NCBI GenBank assembly: GCA_041391725.1 | Contig: JAWKNL010000011.1 | Span: forward strand, 1 to 64,000 | DNA from: JAGQVA01 sp041391725 | Lineage (GTDB): Bacteria > Bacteroidota > Bacteroidia > J057 | Length of the DNA: 64,000 nucleotides | Reading direction: 5' to 3' | Shown here: positions 17,944 to 26,908 of the stretch, piece after piece | How positions within the stretch are numbered: position 1 is the first letter of the stretch | Layout: each line of letters opens with the position of its first letter | Notes under the pieces: generated by a model | The model's database searches: none | What the model was told of the DNA's origin: nothing | Seen by the model: the letters and a program-made list of their open reading frames with translations, nothing else | Program-made: the position numbers and the translations under genes

Positions 17944-17993
17944 AGCTTTGCGTTTAATTTTTAGGACTTTCGTTACTCTAAGACCAAATTGAT

Positions 17994-18881
17994 TTATGAC
18001 CGTTTTCTTTTTGCGACTACCTGACCTCTGAATTCCACACTGACATACCGGTATTTATCCATTCCCACTTCCCTCACCACCTGGCGGTAAAAATCCTTCA
18101 GGTTGTGAAATTTCTCTTCGATACGCACCGGCTGCCCGAATTCCACATACATATCGCCTACCTGAGGGTACAGTACAAGTTCTCCGCTCTGCTGGATTTC
18201 GACTTCTGAGATTTGTGCATTCCAGAATGTGTCCTGCTGGATATAGGTCAATACCGGTAACGCCGACAAGATGGTGGCACATTCAAAGGTGTCCACAACT
18301 GCTTCGTTGAAGTCTCCTCTCACCAGTACCACATTGGCTGCGTGGCGATAGGAGTCGGGAAATTTGTGTCCGGTTTCGTCCATATAAACCGTACTTCCAT
18401 CATTATTGATGAGGCGGGCTACTGGCTTGCGCAGTTTTGCCTCGATATGCAATGCGCCCTGAATGCTTTTAAAAATTTCAGCTTGCTCAATGGTCGGATT
18501 CGACCTGATAATGGCTTCCAGTTCCTTCAGATCCAGTACGCTCATTTTTTCGCCGATGACCTTGCGCTCGCCATTGTCGGTAAGCACTTTTGTAATATCC
18601 TCTGCATTGAGAAACTGGTTGTCACTGTCTGCTTCAATTTTTACCTGTATATCTGAAAGCGCCATATTTCGCTGATAAATACCAGCCAGGGCCAGAAACA
18701 GAGCTACCACTCCGGCAATGACAGGGTATATCACAATGCTTTTCAGCTTAAATTTCCCGTTTGCCAGAGAAACTGCGGGCTTGCGGCGTTTTTTCTTTTC
18801 CGCATCGATTTCCTCAAACGGGCGATTCACCCGTGGCGTCCCCGGTCTCGATGGTGAATATGCTTTTACCAGAAAAAACAT
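17994..18881 (-). CDS. ftsQ: Cell division protein FtsQ
   Basis: A 295-residue bitopic membrane protein with a basic cytoplasmic N-terminus (EKKKRRKPA), one membrane helix at about residues 50-67 (SIVIYPVIAGVVALFLALAG), a POTRA-like segment (EDITKVLTDNGERKVIGEKM ... LDLKELEAIIRSNPTIEQAE) and a beta domain. In the divisome it joins FtsL to the septal synthase complex. Sequence conservation of FtsQ is low; the assignment rests mainly on topology and position between murC and ftsA. Confidence 0.9.
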   Translation of the reverse strand: MFFLVKAYSPSRPGTPRVNRPFEEIDAEKKKRRKPAVSLANGKFKLKSIVIYPVIAGVVALFLALAGIYQRNMALSDIQVKIEADSDNQFLNAEDITKVLTDNGERKVIGEKMSVLDLKELEAIIRSNPTIEQAEIFKSIQGALHIEAKLRKPVARLINNDGSTVYMDETGHKFPDSYRHAANVVLVRGDFNEAVVDTFECATILSALPVLTYIQQDTFWNAQISEVEIQQSGELVLYPQVGDMYVEFGQPVRIEEKFHNLKDFYRQVVREVGMDKYRYVSVEFRGQVVAKRKRS

Positions 18882-18907
18882 AGTAGTCTGTTAATAATGT
18901 TTGTTGG

Positions 18908-20254
18908 TCAGTAAGTTGTATTGCTCTGTGTTACCAGTGTTTTTATTTTCATTGTTTCCCGGTCAATATCCCCTGCACCAATGCTCAGGATAAAAGCCGG
19001 CGTTTCGATATATTCTTTCAGTTTCTCAACCAGCGCTTCTTTCGCCACAAGTGATTTTTGATCTGCCTCAATCTTTTCCAGCAGTGCCGAGGAGTTAATT
19101 CCCGCAATAGGTTCTTCTCTGGCCGGATAAATTTCAAGCAATATCACTGCATCCGCTTTCGACAACTCTGCCGCAAACCCCTCCAAAAAATCACGTGTAC
19201 GGGTAAAGAGGTGCGGCTGAAAAACTGTAATCAGTTTTCTCTCAGGAAACAGATCCCGGGCTGTCCTTATTACCGCTTCGATCTCCGTAGGGTGATGTGC
19301 ATAGTCATCTACATAGGTAATCGTCTCACTGTGCGCATGTACATCAAACCGCCGGTAAATGCCCCGGAATGACGGTATAGCCCTGCGGATTCCGGCTTCG
19401 TCTGCTCCACAATGTATGGCTACAGCTATTGCAGCCACCATATTTTTCACATTATGTCTGCCGGGCATGGAAAGCGTCAGATTCTCAATTTTCATTCCCG
19501 GAGCTACAAAATCAAAGGTGGTGGTAAGCCCCTCAAAACGAAGGTTTTCTGCGTAATATGTTCCTTCGCCGAGTCCGAAAGTTTTTGGATTATGGTCAGA
19601 AAAATCTGCCTTCAGACTTTCTTCTACCAACAAATATTCTGACTGACGGGCGAATTGAAGGTAATTTTCGCGCATTACCTCCGGTGTGCCGTAAATATCG
19701 AGATGATCGGCGTCCAGAGAAGTAATTACCGCAACCTCCGGATGCAGCGTAAGAAAAGAACGATCGTATTCATCGGCCTCTGCCACCATCCATTCGCTGG
19801 TGCCGAGGACAAAATTGGTTTCCAGATTGTTGGATATACCGCCGAGGAAGGCAGTACAATCCACTTCACAACTTCTGAGCACATGCGTAAGCATGGTCGA
19901 AGTGGTGGTTTTACCGTGAGTCCCTGCCACCGCAAGTGTTCGGTACGAACGGCTGATTTCGCCCAGAACCTGAGATCTTTTGACTGTAGCAACCCCCTTT
20001 TCCATAGCAGCCCTGAATTCCAGACTTTCGCGGCTGACTGCAGGGGTATAAACCACCATATCCTGTCCGTCGAGATGAGAAGCATCCATCGTGTAAAACA
20101 CATTGACGCCCTCTTTCTCCAATTGGTCGGTGACTACTGAACGTGAGCGATCATATCCACTGACGCGGTTGCCCTTCAGATGGAAATAATGTGCAAGCGC
20201 ACTCATTCCGATTCCTCCGATGCCCAGAAAGTAGATATGTTTCGTTTCACTCAT
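18908..20254 (-). CDS. murC: UDP-N-acetylmuramate--L-alanine ligase
   Basis: A 448-residue Mur ligase adding L-Ala to UDP-MurNAc. The N-terminal Rossmann motif FLGIGGIGMSALA, ATP-binding AGTHGKTTT at residues 110-118 and DEYDRSF plus YAHHPTEI motifs are all in place. The ORF overlaps the murG stop by 4 bp (ATGA), indicating translational coupling. Cytoplasmic, committed step of the peptide stem. Confidence 0.96.
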   Translation of the reverse strand: MSETKHIYFLGIGGIGMSALAHYFHLKGNRVSGYDRSRSVVTDQLEKEGVNVFYTMDASHLDGQDMVVYTPAVSRESLEFRAAMEKGVATVKRSQVLGEISRSYRTLAVAGTHGKTTTSTMLTHVLRSCEVDCTAFLGGISNNLETNFVLGTSEWMVAEADEYDRSFLTLHPEVAVITSLDADHLDIYGTPEVMRENYLQFARQSEYLLVEESLKADFSDHNPKTFGLGEGTYYAENLRFEGLTTTFDFVAPGMKIENLTLSMPGRHNVKNMVAAIAVAIHCGADEAGIRRAIPSFRGIYRRFDVHAHSETITYVDDYAHHPTEIEAVIRTARDLFPERKLITVFQPHLFTRTRDFLEGFAAELSKADAVILLEIYPAREEPIAGINSSALLEKIEADQKSLVAKEALVEKLKEYIETPAFILSIGAGDIDRETMKIKTLVTQSNTTY

Positions 20255-21348
20255 ATGTTGGTTTCATTCATCAGTTGGTCCACGATTTCTTTAGCTGCAT
20301 GGTGTTTTTCCATAGCAGCGATTTTATTTTCCAGGTACTCCAGTTTTTCTTTATCTGCCAGAATTGTCAGCGTTTCATCAATCAGCATGCTTCGTGCGTC
20401 TTTATCTTTGACCAGGATGGCAGCCCCTTTGTCCGAGAGGGAAAGGGCATTTTTGGTCTGATGGTCTTCTGCGACGTTGGGAGAAGGCACCAGAACCGAA
20501 GGCTTTGAAAGCGCAATCATCTCGGAAATGGTACTTCCGCCTGCCCGGCTGATAATCAGATCAGCCGCCGAATATGCCCCTGCCATATCATCGATAAAGG
20601 CCATGAGTTTCACATTGGGATGGCTGCCGATGGCAGAAACCAGTCGGTCATAATACCTTTTGCCACATTGCCAGAGCAATTGTACGTCGGCGTCGATGAT
20701 TTTTTGCAGGTTCTGCTGAAGCGATTCGTTTAAAGTAACCGCCCCCAGACTTCCTCCCAGACTCAGCAGTACTGGCTTTGAAGGATCAAATCCCAGTTTT
20801 GTTACGGCTGCATTCCGGTCAGTCAGTTCAAGACTGCGGATAGGGTTTCCGGTAACGACGACTTTTTCGGCGGGGAAATACTTTGATGCATCAGCATTTC
20901 CGAGCAGAATGCGTTTTGCTTTGGGAGCCAGCCATTTGTTGACCAGTCCGGGATAGGCATTTTGTTCGCAGATATACAGGGGAATATTTTTCCAGGCAGC
21001 AACCCTGCCCAGAGGGCCACTGGCAAAACCACCTACTCCAACCACAAAATCGGGCCGGAATCTGCTTACAATGGCAAAGGCCTGTATCAGGCTTATTACA
21101 AACTTTAAGGGAAAGAGCAGGTTGCGGAAAACATTCTGCAACGTAATCTGGCGATGAATCCCACTGATCCACACCGCCTTTATTGGAAAATTATATTTGG
21201 GCACAACCGAAAGTTCCATTCCGCCATTGGCACCCACAAACAGGATATCCGCATCAGGTTCGCGACGCCTGATTTCATTGGCTATAGATACTGCGGGGAA
21301 GATATGCCCCCCGGTACCGCCTCCTGATATGATCACCTTTATGCTCAT
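20251..21348 (-). CDS. murG: UDP-GlcNAc:lipid I N-acetylglucosaminyltransferase MurG
   Basis: A 365-residue GT28 glycosyltransferase converting lipid I to lipid II on the cytoplasmic face. The N-terminal glycine loop SGGGTGGHIFPAVSIA, the middle GVGGFASGP loop, and the C-terminal donor site (LISRAGGSTISEMIALSKPS) are complete. It overlaps both ftsW and murC by 4 bp. Confidence 0.97.
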   Translation of the reverse strand: MSIKVIISGGGTGGHIFPAVSIANEIRRREPDADILFVGANGGMELSVVPKYNFPIKAVWISGIHRQITLQNVFRNLLFPLKFVISLIQAFAIVSRFRPDFVVGVGGFASGPLGRVAAWKNIPLYICEQNAYPGLVNKWLAPKAKRILLGNADASKYFPAEKVVVTGNPIRSLELTDRNAAVTKLGFDPSKPVLLSLGGSLGAVTLNESLQQNLQKIIDADVQLLWQCGKRYYDRLVSAIGSHPNVKLMAFIDDMAGAYSAADLIISRAGGSTISEMIALSKPSVLVPSPNVAEDHQTKNALSLSDKGAAILVKDKDARSMLIDETLTILADKEKLEYLENKIAAMEKHHAAKEIVDQLMNETNI

Positions 21349-22550
21349 GCCTGTCTTACGGGTCTGAGTTTGGCAGAACTTCTTTGTTCCGGTTTAATAT
21401 TTTTTAAAATCCCTGGTTTCTTAGCTGTTTTTTTCTCTTTACCCTCCATTGCATCTCTGCTCACACTGAGGATGATACCGAGTGAAATGGAGGTCATAAG
21501 AATGGACGTCCCCCCCATACTGATCAGCGGAAGGGTAAGTCCGGTAACGGGAAATATCCCTACCGTTACCCCCATATTCAGCATGGCCTGCAAGACAAGG
21601 ATAAATGAAAGCCCTGCGGCCATCAGCGCCCCGAATGTCTTACTTACGGTGACAATACTCACACTTCGGAACAGGAGCATCAGATACAATCCGATGACCA
21701 GTACACCGCCCATTAGTCCATATTCTTCGATAATAATAGCATACACAAAGTCGGCATGAGCCAGCGGGATAAAATTCCGCTGCGCGCTTTTTCCTACCCC
21801 TTTTCCAAACAATCCGCCGGAAGCGATCGCAACGTTTGCCTGCGTTGTCTGCACGTTTCCTTCATAATACTCATTGGTGATGCGCTCGACATAATCACCC
21901 CATCTGGACTGCCAGGTTTCGGAGCGTTTGGCTGTAAACAGCAGAATTACCAGCCCGAGGAATGCTATACCTGAAAGCATCCCGAGGTATTTAATATCAA
22001 CACCTGCAATAAACATCACCATCACACTGGCCATAAACATAAGCGCCGCTGTACTAAGGTCAGAAGGCGCAATAAGCCCACAGATTACCGATACCCAGAA
22101 AAGTGAGGGCAGAAATCCTTCGTAAAAATCTTTGATCACATCCTGCCGCTGCGTGAGAAGCTTGGCGAGATAGATCATCAGAGTCAACTTTGCGAGATCC
22201 GAGGGCTGGAAAGACTGACCGAAAATCGAAATCCATCGCGCAGCCTCGTTTACTTCACTACCCTGAAAGATTGTATAAAGCAATAGCGGGATAGTGATTA
22301 TCAGAAGGATATTTGTTAGTCGGGCGAATATCCGGTAGTCAAGCAGGTGAATAGCAAATATGACAAAGAACCCGATACCCAGCAGGATCGCATGTTTGAT
22401 CACAAAGTATTCGGTGTCTCCTCCGTGAAGCCGGAAGGAAAGCGCACTGGATGCGCTGTAAACGGCCAGAACACTCACAAGCGAGATCAGGATCACCAGA
22501 ATCCAGATGATCTTATCTCCTTTTAGTCTATTTAAAATCCAGCGAATCAT
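21345..22550 (-). CDS. ftsW: Septal peptidoglycan polymerase FtsW
   Basis: A 401-residue SEDS-family integral membrane protein with about ten hydrophobic helices. Family motifs include ARWISIFGQSFQPSDLAKL (including the essential Arg/Trp and 'QPSE/DxxK') and the C-terminal GLTLPLISMGGTS. SEDS proteins polymerise glycan strands from lipid II with a class B PBP, here probably the FtsI encoded upstream. A Lys/Arg-rich cytoplasmic tail of about 35 residues closes the protein. Confidence 0.95.
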   Translation of the reverse strand: MIRWILNRLKGDKIIWILVILISLVSVLAVYSASSALSFRLHGGDTEYFVIKHAILLGIGFFVIFAIHLLDYRIFARLTNILLIITIPLLLYTIFQGSEVNEAARWISIFGQSFQPSDLAKLTLMIYLAKLLTQRQDVIKDFYEGFLPSLFWVSVICGLIAPSDLSTAALMFMASVMVMFIAGVDIKYLGMLSGIAFLGLVILLFTAKRSETWQSRWGDYVERITNEYYEGNVQTTQANVAIASGGLFGKGVGKSAQRNFIPLAHADFVYAIIIEEYGLMGGVLVIGLYLMLLFRSVSIVTVSKTFGALMAAGLSFILVLQAMLNMGVTVGIFPVTGLTLPLISMGGTSILMTSISLGIILSVSRDAMEGKEKKTAKKPGILKNIKPEQRSSAKLRPVRQA

Positions 22551-22560
22551 GCTGTTGTAT

Positions 22561-23901
22561 TTAAGCTTCTTTCAATTTTTGAATCATTTCTTCCACTGCG
22601 GCCTTAAACTGTTTCCCTCTGTCTTCATAGTTGGCAAACAGGTCAAAACTTGCGCAGGCCGGCGATAGCAAAACGGTGTCTCCTGATTGTGAAAGATTTT
22701 GTGCCATAGTGAGGGCCGCTTTCATGCTCATTTCCTGATAGACCGGTTTGTCAAAATCTTTCAGGAACTTTTCTTTCTTTTCCCCCAGCACTACAATGGC
22801 TTTCACCTTTTCGGCCACGAGCGGCATGAGGGGTGTATAGTCATTGCCCTTGTCAACGCCTCCGGCAATCCAGACGATGGGGCCGGCAAGGCCTTCAAGC
22901 GCATAGAACACCGAATCCACATTTGTGGCTTTCGAGTCATTGATATAGCGCACGCCGCCCCACTCACCTGCGGGCTCCAGTCTGTGTTCAATCGGTTGAA
23001 ATGTCCTGAGCGCAGGTATGGCTGCCGAAAGGTCAGCCCCGTATGCTTCAACAGCCAGAAGGGCTGCCAGGGTATTCAACTGATTGTGTTTACCCAAAAG
23101 CCGCATTTCCCGGAAATCGAGCAGGGGACCTGTAGAAGCCAGGTTGAGCCAGTCATTTTCCAGCCATGCAGCAGATTCAGGTGTTTTTTTCAGACTAAAG
23201 CCCAGTTTTCGGGCGTTGATCTGTGTTTTTTCCATCATTCGCAGGCTTTGCTCATCTTCCAGACACCAGACGAAGTCATTTTGCATGGTCTGATTTTCTG
23301 TAATTCTGAATTTTGCGGCGGCGTAGTTGTCCAGACTATAACCGTAGCGATCCAGATGATCGGGAGTGATATTGAGCAATACAGCCACATCGGGTCGGAA
23401 AGTCTCTATGTCATCGAGCTGGAAACTACTAATCTCCAGCACATAGCCCGACTTTTTACCCAATGCTACCTGCAGGGCAAAACTCTGACCGATATTTCCC
23501 CCCAGCCCTACATCCTCGCCGGCGGCGAGCAGGAGGTGGTATATCAGCGAAGTAGTGGTGGTTTTGCCATTACTCCCTGTGATTCCGATGATTCTCGCGT
23601 TGGTATAGCGGGAAGCATATTCTATCTCAGAAATCACAGATTTGCCTGCTGCTTTCAGTTGCTGAATGATAGGAATTGTACCGGGGATACCCGGACTTTT
23701 CACAATCACATCTGCTTCAAAGAACTTTTCTATACTGTGCGTTCCTTCTTCGAATGGAATCGCATATTCATTCAATTCATTTTTATAGTTTTCCTTTATT
23801 TTCCCTGCATCTGACAACCAGACCTCCTGATCCAGTTTTTTTGCCAGAATCGCCGCCCCTACGCCGCTTTCGCCCCCACCCAGTATTGCTGTTTTACTCA
23901 T
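22561..23901 (-). CDS. murD: UDP-N-acetylmuramoylalanine--D-glutamate ligase
   Basis: A 446-residue Mur ligase adding D-Glu. The N-terminal LGGGESGVGAAILA motif, the ATP loop TGSNGKTTT at about 108-116, the NITPDHLDRYG motif and ending motifs INDSKATNVDS and LLSPACASFDLF identify MurD rather than the other ligases. It lies 10 bp from ftsW and 7 bp from mraY. Confidence 0.96.
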   Translation of the reverse strand: MSKTAILGGGESGVGAAILAKKLDQEVWLSDAGKIKENYKNELNEYAIPFEEGTHSIEKFFEADVIVKSPGIPGTIPIIQQLKAAGKSVISEIEYASRYTNARIIGITGSNGKTTTTSLIYHLLLAAGEDVGLGGNIGQSFALQVALGKKSGYVLEISSFQLDDIETFRPDVAVLLNITPDHLDRYGYSLDNYAAAKFRITENQTMQNDFVWCLEDEQSLRMMEKTQINARKLGFSLKKTPESAAWLENDWLNLASTGPLLDFREMRLLGKHNQLNTLAALLAVEAYGADLSAAIPALRTFQPIEHRLEPAGEWGGVRYINDSKATNVDSVFYALEGLAGPIVWIAGGVDKGNDYTPLMPLVAEKVKAIVVLGEKKEKFLKDFDKPVYQEMSMKAALTMAQNLSQSGDTVLLSPACASFDLFANYEDRGKQFKAAVEEMIQKLKEA

Positions 23902-23908
23902 GGTCTTT

Positions 23909-25345
23909 TTATCTGAGTTTCAGGGTTGCAAAAGCCACTGCCACCATCAGCACCGCTACGATCAGAAACCTCGCCACAATCTTCGATTCGTGCAGGCCCA
24001 TCTTTTCGTAGTGATGATGGAGGGGAGACATTCTGAAAATCCGCCTTCCTTCTCCATATTTCCGTTTCGTATATTTGAAGTAGGACACCTGGATAATCAC
24101 CGACAACGACTCCGCAAAAAATATCCCGCACAATAGCGGCAGCAGCAGTTCTTTTTTCACCATAAGGGAAAGAATCCCAACTGCACCTCCCAAAGCCAGA
24201 CTCCCCGTATCCCCCATAAAAACCTGAGCCGGATAAGCGTTGTACCAAAGGAACCCAAGACAGCCTCCTACCAGTGCAGCAACATACACCAGAAGCTCTG
24301 AGGATAAGGGGATATAGCTGATGTTGAGGTAATTGGAAAAAACGTAGTTACCTGATACATAAGCAAACACGCCCAGTCCTGCGCCCACAATGGCAGTTGT
24401 GCCTGCGGCCAGTCCGTCGATCCCATCGGTAAGGTTTACCGAATTGGAGACAGCGGTTACAACAAAAATGACAACGAGCAGATATACAATTCTTCCAAGT
24501 ATATCGGGGTCTATTACTCTGTCAAGGAAAAACACCTTCGAATAGTCAAAGACATATTCCTTGAAGAAGGGAAAGTCAGTGATATAAATAAAGCTCCGGT
24601 CTTTGGGACCAAAAAGCTCACTGGCAATCAGTTTCCTGTTTTCCTGGGGAATCAGAATGATTTTTTCTTCTTCCGTGCTTTGGCCCAGGGAATCCGTTGA
24701 GGTTCGCATTACCCGGTAAAGCGCCAGATCGTCATACGTCTCTCCGTCAGGAAATGTCGAATAAGCTTCGCCATTGATGCGCACCAGTTCATCCCCTGTT
24801 TTAAACCCGGCATCACGGAGGAGCCTGCTGGTTCTGATTTTATTGAGTTGGGTGATATTGGCCCGTGATCCCATAAAATCAGGGTGAAAAAGCATGGTCA
24901 GACCTACAATCAGCCCAAGCCCAACTTGTCCGATAATCTTAAACTTCCCCTTCAGCCCCTGTTTATCCTTTTTAAAGACCTTGATATAATCATCTACAAA
25001 ACCAATCAGCCCCATCCAGGTAGTTCCCAGTACAATCAGCCACACATAACCATTCTGCATATCACCCCATAGAAGCGTGGGAATGACAATGGCAGCAATG
25101 ATAATCAGTCCGCCCATAGTAGGAGTACCCGCCTTGGCTGCGTGATCAGGACCCGTAGCGCTATCTCTGACGACCTCACCGATCAGGTTTTTTCTTAATA
25201 CTTCAATGATCTTTTTGCCGATCAGTACAGAGATGATCAAAGAGAAAATAATTGACAGGATTGCTCTGAACGTGATAAACTGAAATACACCGAACCCGGG
25301 TAAATCATATGTTTTGTGCAGCCAGTCCAGAAAATAATACAACAT
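23909..25345 (-). CDS. mraY: Phospho-MurNAc-pentapeptide transferase MraY, enlarged
   Basis: Transfers phospho-MurNAc-pentapeptide to undecaprenyl phosphate, making lipid I. Core motifs are intact: KAGTPTMGGL (71-80), the catalytic Asp pair in FVDDY (116-120), SVNLTDGIDGL (302-312) and the H-rich loop MSPLHHHYEKMG near the end. At 478 residues it is more than 100 longer than the roughly 360 of E. coli. The excess lies at about 155-275, the periplasmic loop before the NLTDG helix. That loop contains RLLRDAGFKTGDELVRINGE, which looks like the ligand-binding part of a PDZ fold. Bacteroidota MraY proteins do have a longer loop here, but a PDZ-like segment is, to my knowledge, not a standard feature. 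Confidence 0.95.
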   Translation of the reverse strand: MLYYFLDWLHKTYDLPGFGVFQFITFRAILSIIFSLIISVLIGKKIIEVLRKNLIGEVVRDSATGPDHAAKAGTPTMGGLIIIAAIVIPTLLWGDMQNGYVWLIVLGTTWMGLIGFVDDYIKVFKKDKQGLKGKFKIIGQVGLGLIVGLTMLFHPDFMGSRANITQLNKIRTSRLLRDAGFKTGDELVRINGEAYSTFPDGETYDDLALYRVMRTSTDSLGQSTEEEKIILIPQENRKLIASELFGPKDRSFIYITDFPFFKEYVFDYSKVFFLDRVIDPDILGRIVYLLVVIFVVTAVSNSVNLTDGIDGLAAGTTAIVGAGLGVFAYVSGNYVFSNYLNISYIPLSSELLVYVAALVGGCLGFLWYNAYPAQVFMGDTGSLALGGAVGILSLMVKKELLLPLLCGIFFAESLSVIIQVSYFKYTKRKYGEGRRIFRMSPLHHHYEKMGLHESKIVARFLIVAVLMVAVAFATLKLR

Positions 25346-25418
25346 GTGTGGTTTCTAATTATTGGGTGACGCAATACGCCGCAAAGTTCCTTTCATTTAT
25401 TTTTTTAATTCTACCATT

Positions 25419-26894
25419 TTATATGACCGGATTTCCGTGAAATTCATTTAAGGCTTCCTGAAGGATTTCCCGGTCGTCGAAAGGGTATTTAACCCCTTTT
25501 ATTTCCTGATAATTTTCGTGTCCTTTTCCTGCTACCAGAATAACATCTCTTTCGTTTGCCAGCCGGCATGCCGTCCGGATTGCCTCTTTCCTGTTTTCGA
25601 TGACCAGGGTCTTTTTTTTCTGACTGCCGGAGACGCCTCGGCCGATTTCTTCCAGAATAGTCTGGGGCTCTTCATTGCGCGGGTTGTCAGAAGTAAAAAT
25701 TACCTGATCTGACTTCTCTGCTGCAATTCTACCCATCACAGGTCTTTTGTCCTTGTCCCTGTTGCCTCCGCAACCTACGACGGTAATGATTTTCCCGCCT
25801 GCCTGATGAATATTGAGAATAGTATTGAGCACATTCTCCAGTGCATCAGGCGTATGGGCATAATCCACGATCCCGGTTATATCTGAAGTCTGGCTACGGA
25901 TCACCTGAAACCGCCCCGACACACCGTCAAAACCGCTAAGGGTTTCCAGCACCTCCCGTTGGTTCAGTCCGAGTTCTATTGCTGCACCAATGACCATCAG
26001 CAGATTGTATGCATTAAAACTACCGATCATACGAAACCAGACATCCTCATTTCCCACGCGCAGAAGAAGTCCCTGAAACGTGTTTTCCACAATTTTTGCG
26101 TGATAATCGGCCATGCGGCTGATGGCAAATTTTTTGACTGTAGCACGAGTATTCTGCACCATTACCCCACCGTTTTTATCATCGGCGTTGACCAGTGCGA
26201 TTGCGTCAGAGGGTAACTGATCAAACAGAATCTTTTTGGCGCGAATGTATTCCGAAAAACTACCGTGATAATCGAGGTGATCATGGGTAATATTGGAAAA
26301 CATTGCGAGTCGAAAAGGAATTCCCGTAACCCGGTGTTGAACCAGCGAATGACTGCTCACCTCCATAAAACAATATTCGCAGCCCTCCCGCACCATTTCT
26401 GCGAAAAGCTGGTGAAGCTGTCGCGGGTCAGGTGTGGTATGAGTTGCCGGCACTTCTTTATCCCCGATTTTATTTCCAATAGTAGAAATCAATCCCGAAG
26501 AATAACCCATCTGCTGAAAAAGGCGGTGAAGAAGATTGACCGACGTAGTCTTGCCATTGGTTCCGGTAACGCCAACGACAATCAGCTTTTTGGCTGGGTT
26601 GCCGAAAAAATTGGCCAGGATATAGGCGAGTTCACGCTGACTGTTTTCCACCTGCACGTACGTAACCTGCGGGTTCAGTTCATGCGGAATTGTCTCACAT
26701 ACAATCGCATTTGCACCGTTAGCTATCGCCATGTCAATGAACTGATGCCCGTCGCTGCTGGTACCTTTTACAGCTACAAACAGCATATCACTCCCCACTG
26801 CCCTCGAATCGAAATGAACGTCATTTATTTCCCGGTCGGTAGTTCCCTGAACAGCTAATACGGGAATCTGATTTAATAATGCTGCGAGTTTCAC
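25419..26894 (-). CDS. murE: UDP-MurNAc-tripeptide synthetase (meso-DAP adding)
   Basis: A 491-residue Mur ligase adding the third amino acid. ATP loop GTNGKTT at residues 111-117, SSHSLVQHRV, NITHDHLDYH and VVGCGGNRDKDKR are characteristic. The DNPRNEEP motif near residue 403 is the signature associated with meso-diaminopimelate, so the wall should be of DAP type. It begins 14 bp after ftsI. Confidence 0.96.
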   Translation of the reverse strand: MKLAALLNQIPVLAVQGTTDREINDVHFDSRAVGSDMLFVAVKGTSSDGHQFIDMAIANGANAIVCETIPHELNPQVTYVQVENSQRELAYILANFFGNPAKKLIVVGVTGTNGKTTSVNLLHRLFQQMGYSSGLISTIGNKIGDKEVPATHTTPDPRQLHQLFAEMVREGCEYCFMEVSSHSLVQHRVTGIPFRLAMFSNITHDHLDYHGSFSEYIRAKKILFDQLPSDAIALVNADDKNGGVMVQNTRATVKKFAISRMADYHAKIVENTFQGLLLRVGNEDVWFRMIGSFNAYNLLMVIGAAIELGLNQREVLETLSGFDGVSGRFQVIRSQTSDITGIVDYAHTPDALENVLNTILNIHQAGGKIITVVGCGGNRDKDKRPVMGRIAAEKSDQVIFTSDNPRNEEPQTILEEIGRGVSGSQKKKTLVIENRKEAIRTACRLANERDVILVAGKGHENYQEIKGVKYPFDDREILQEALNEFHGNPVI

Positions 26895-26908
26895 TGGTTC
26901 AGAATTAT

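Noticed and set aside
22699..23814. 371-codon frame antisense to murD
   Set aside because: Shadow of an intact essential gene with unlikely residue composition.
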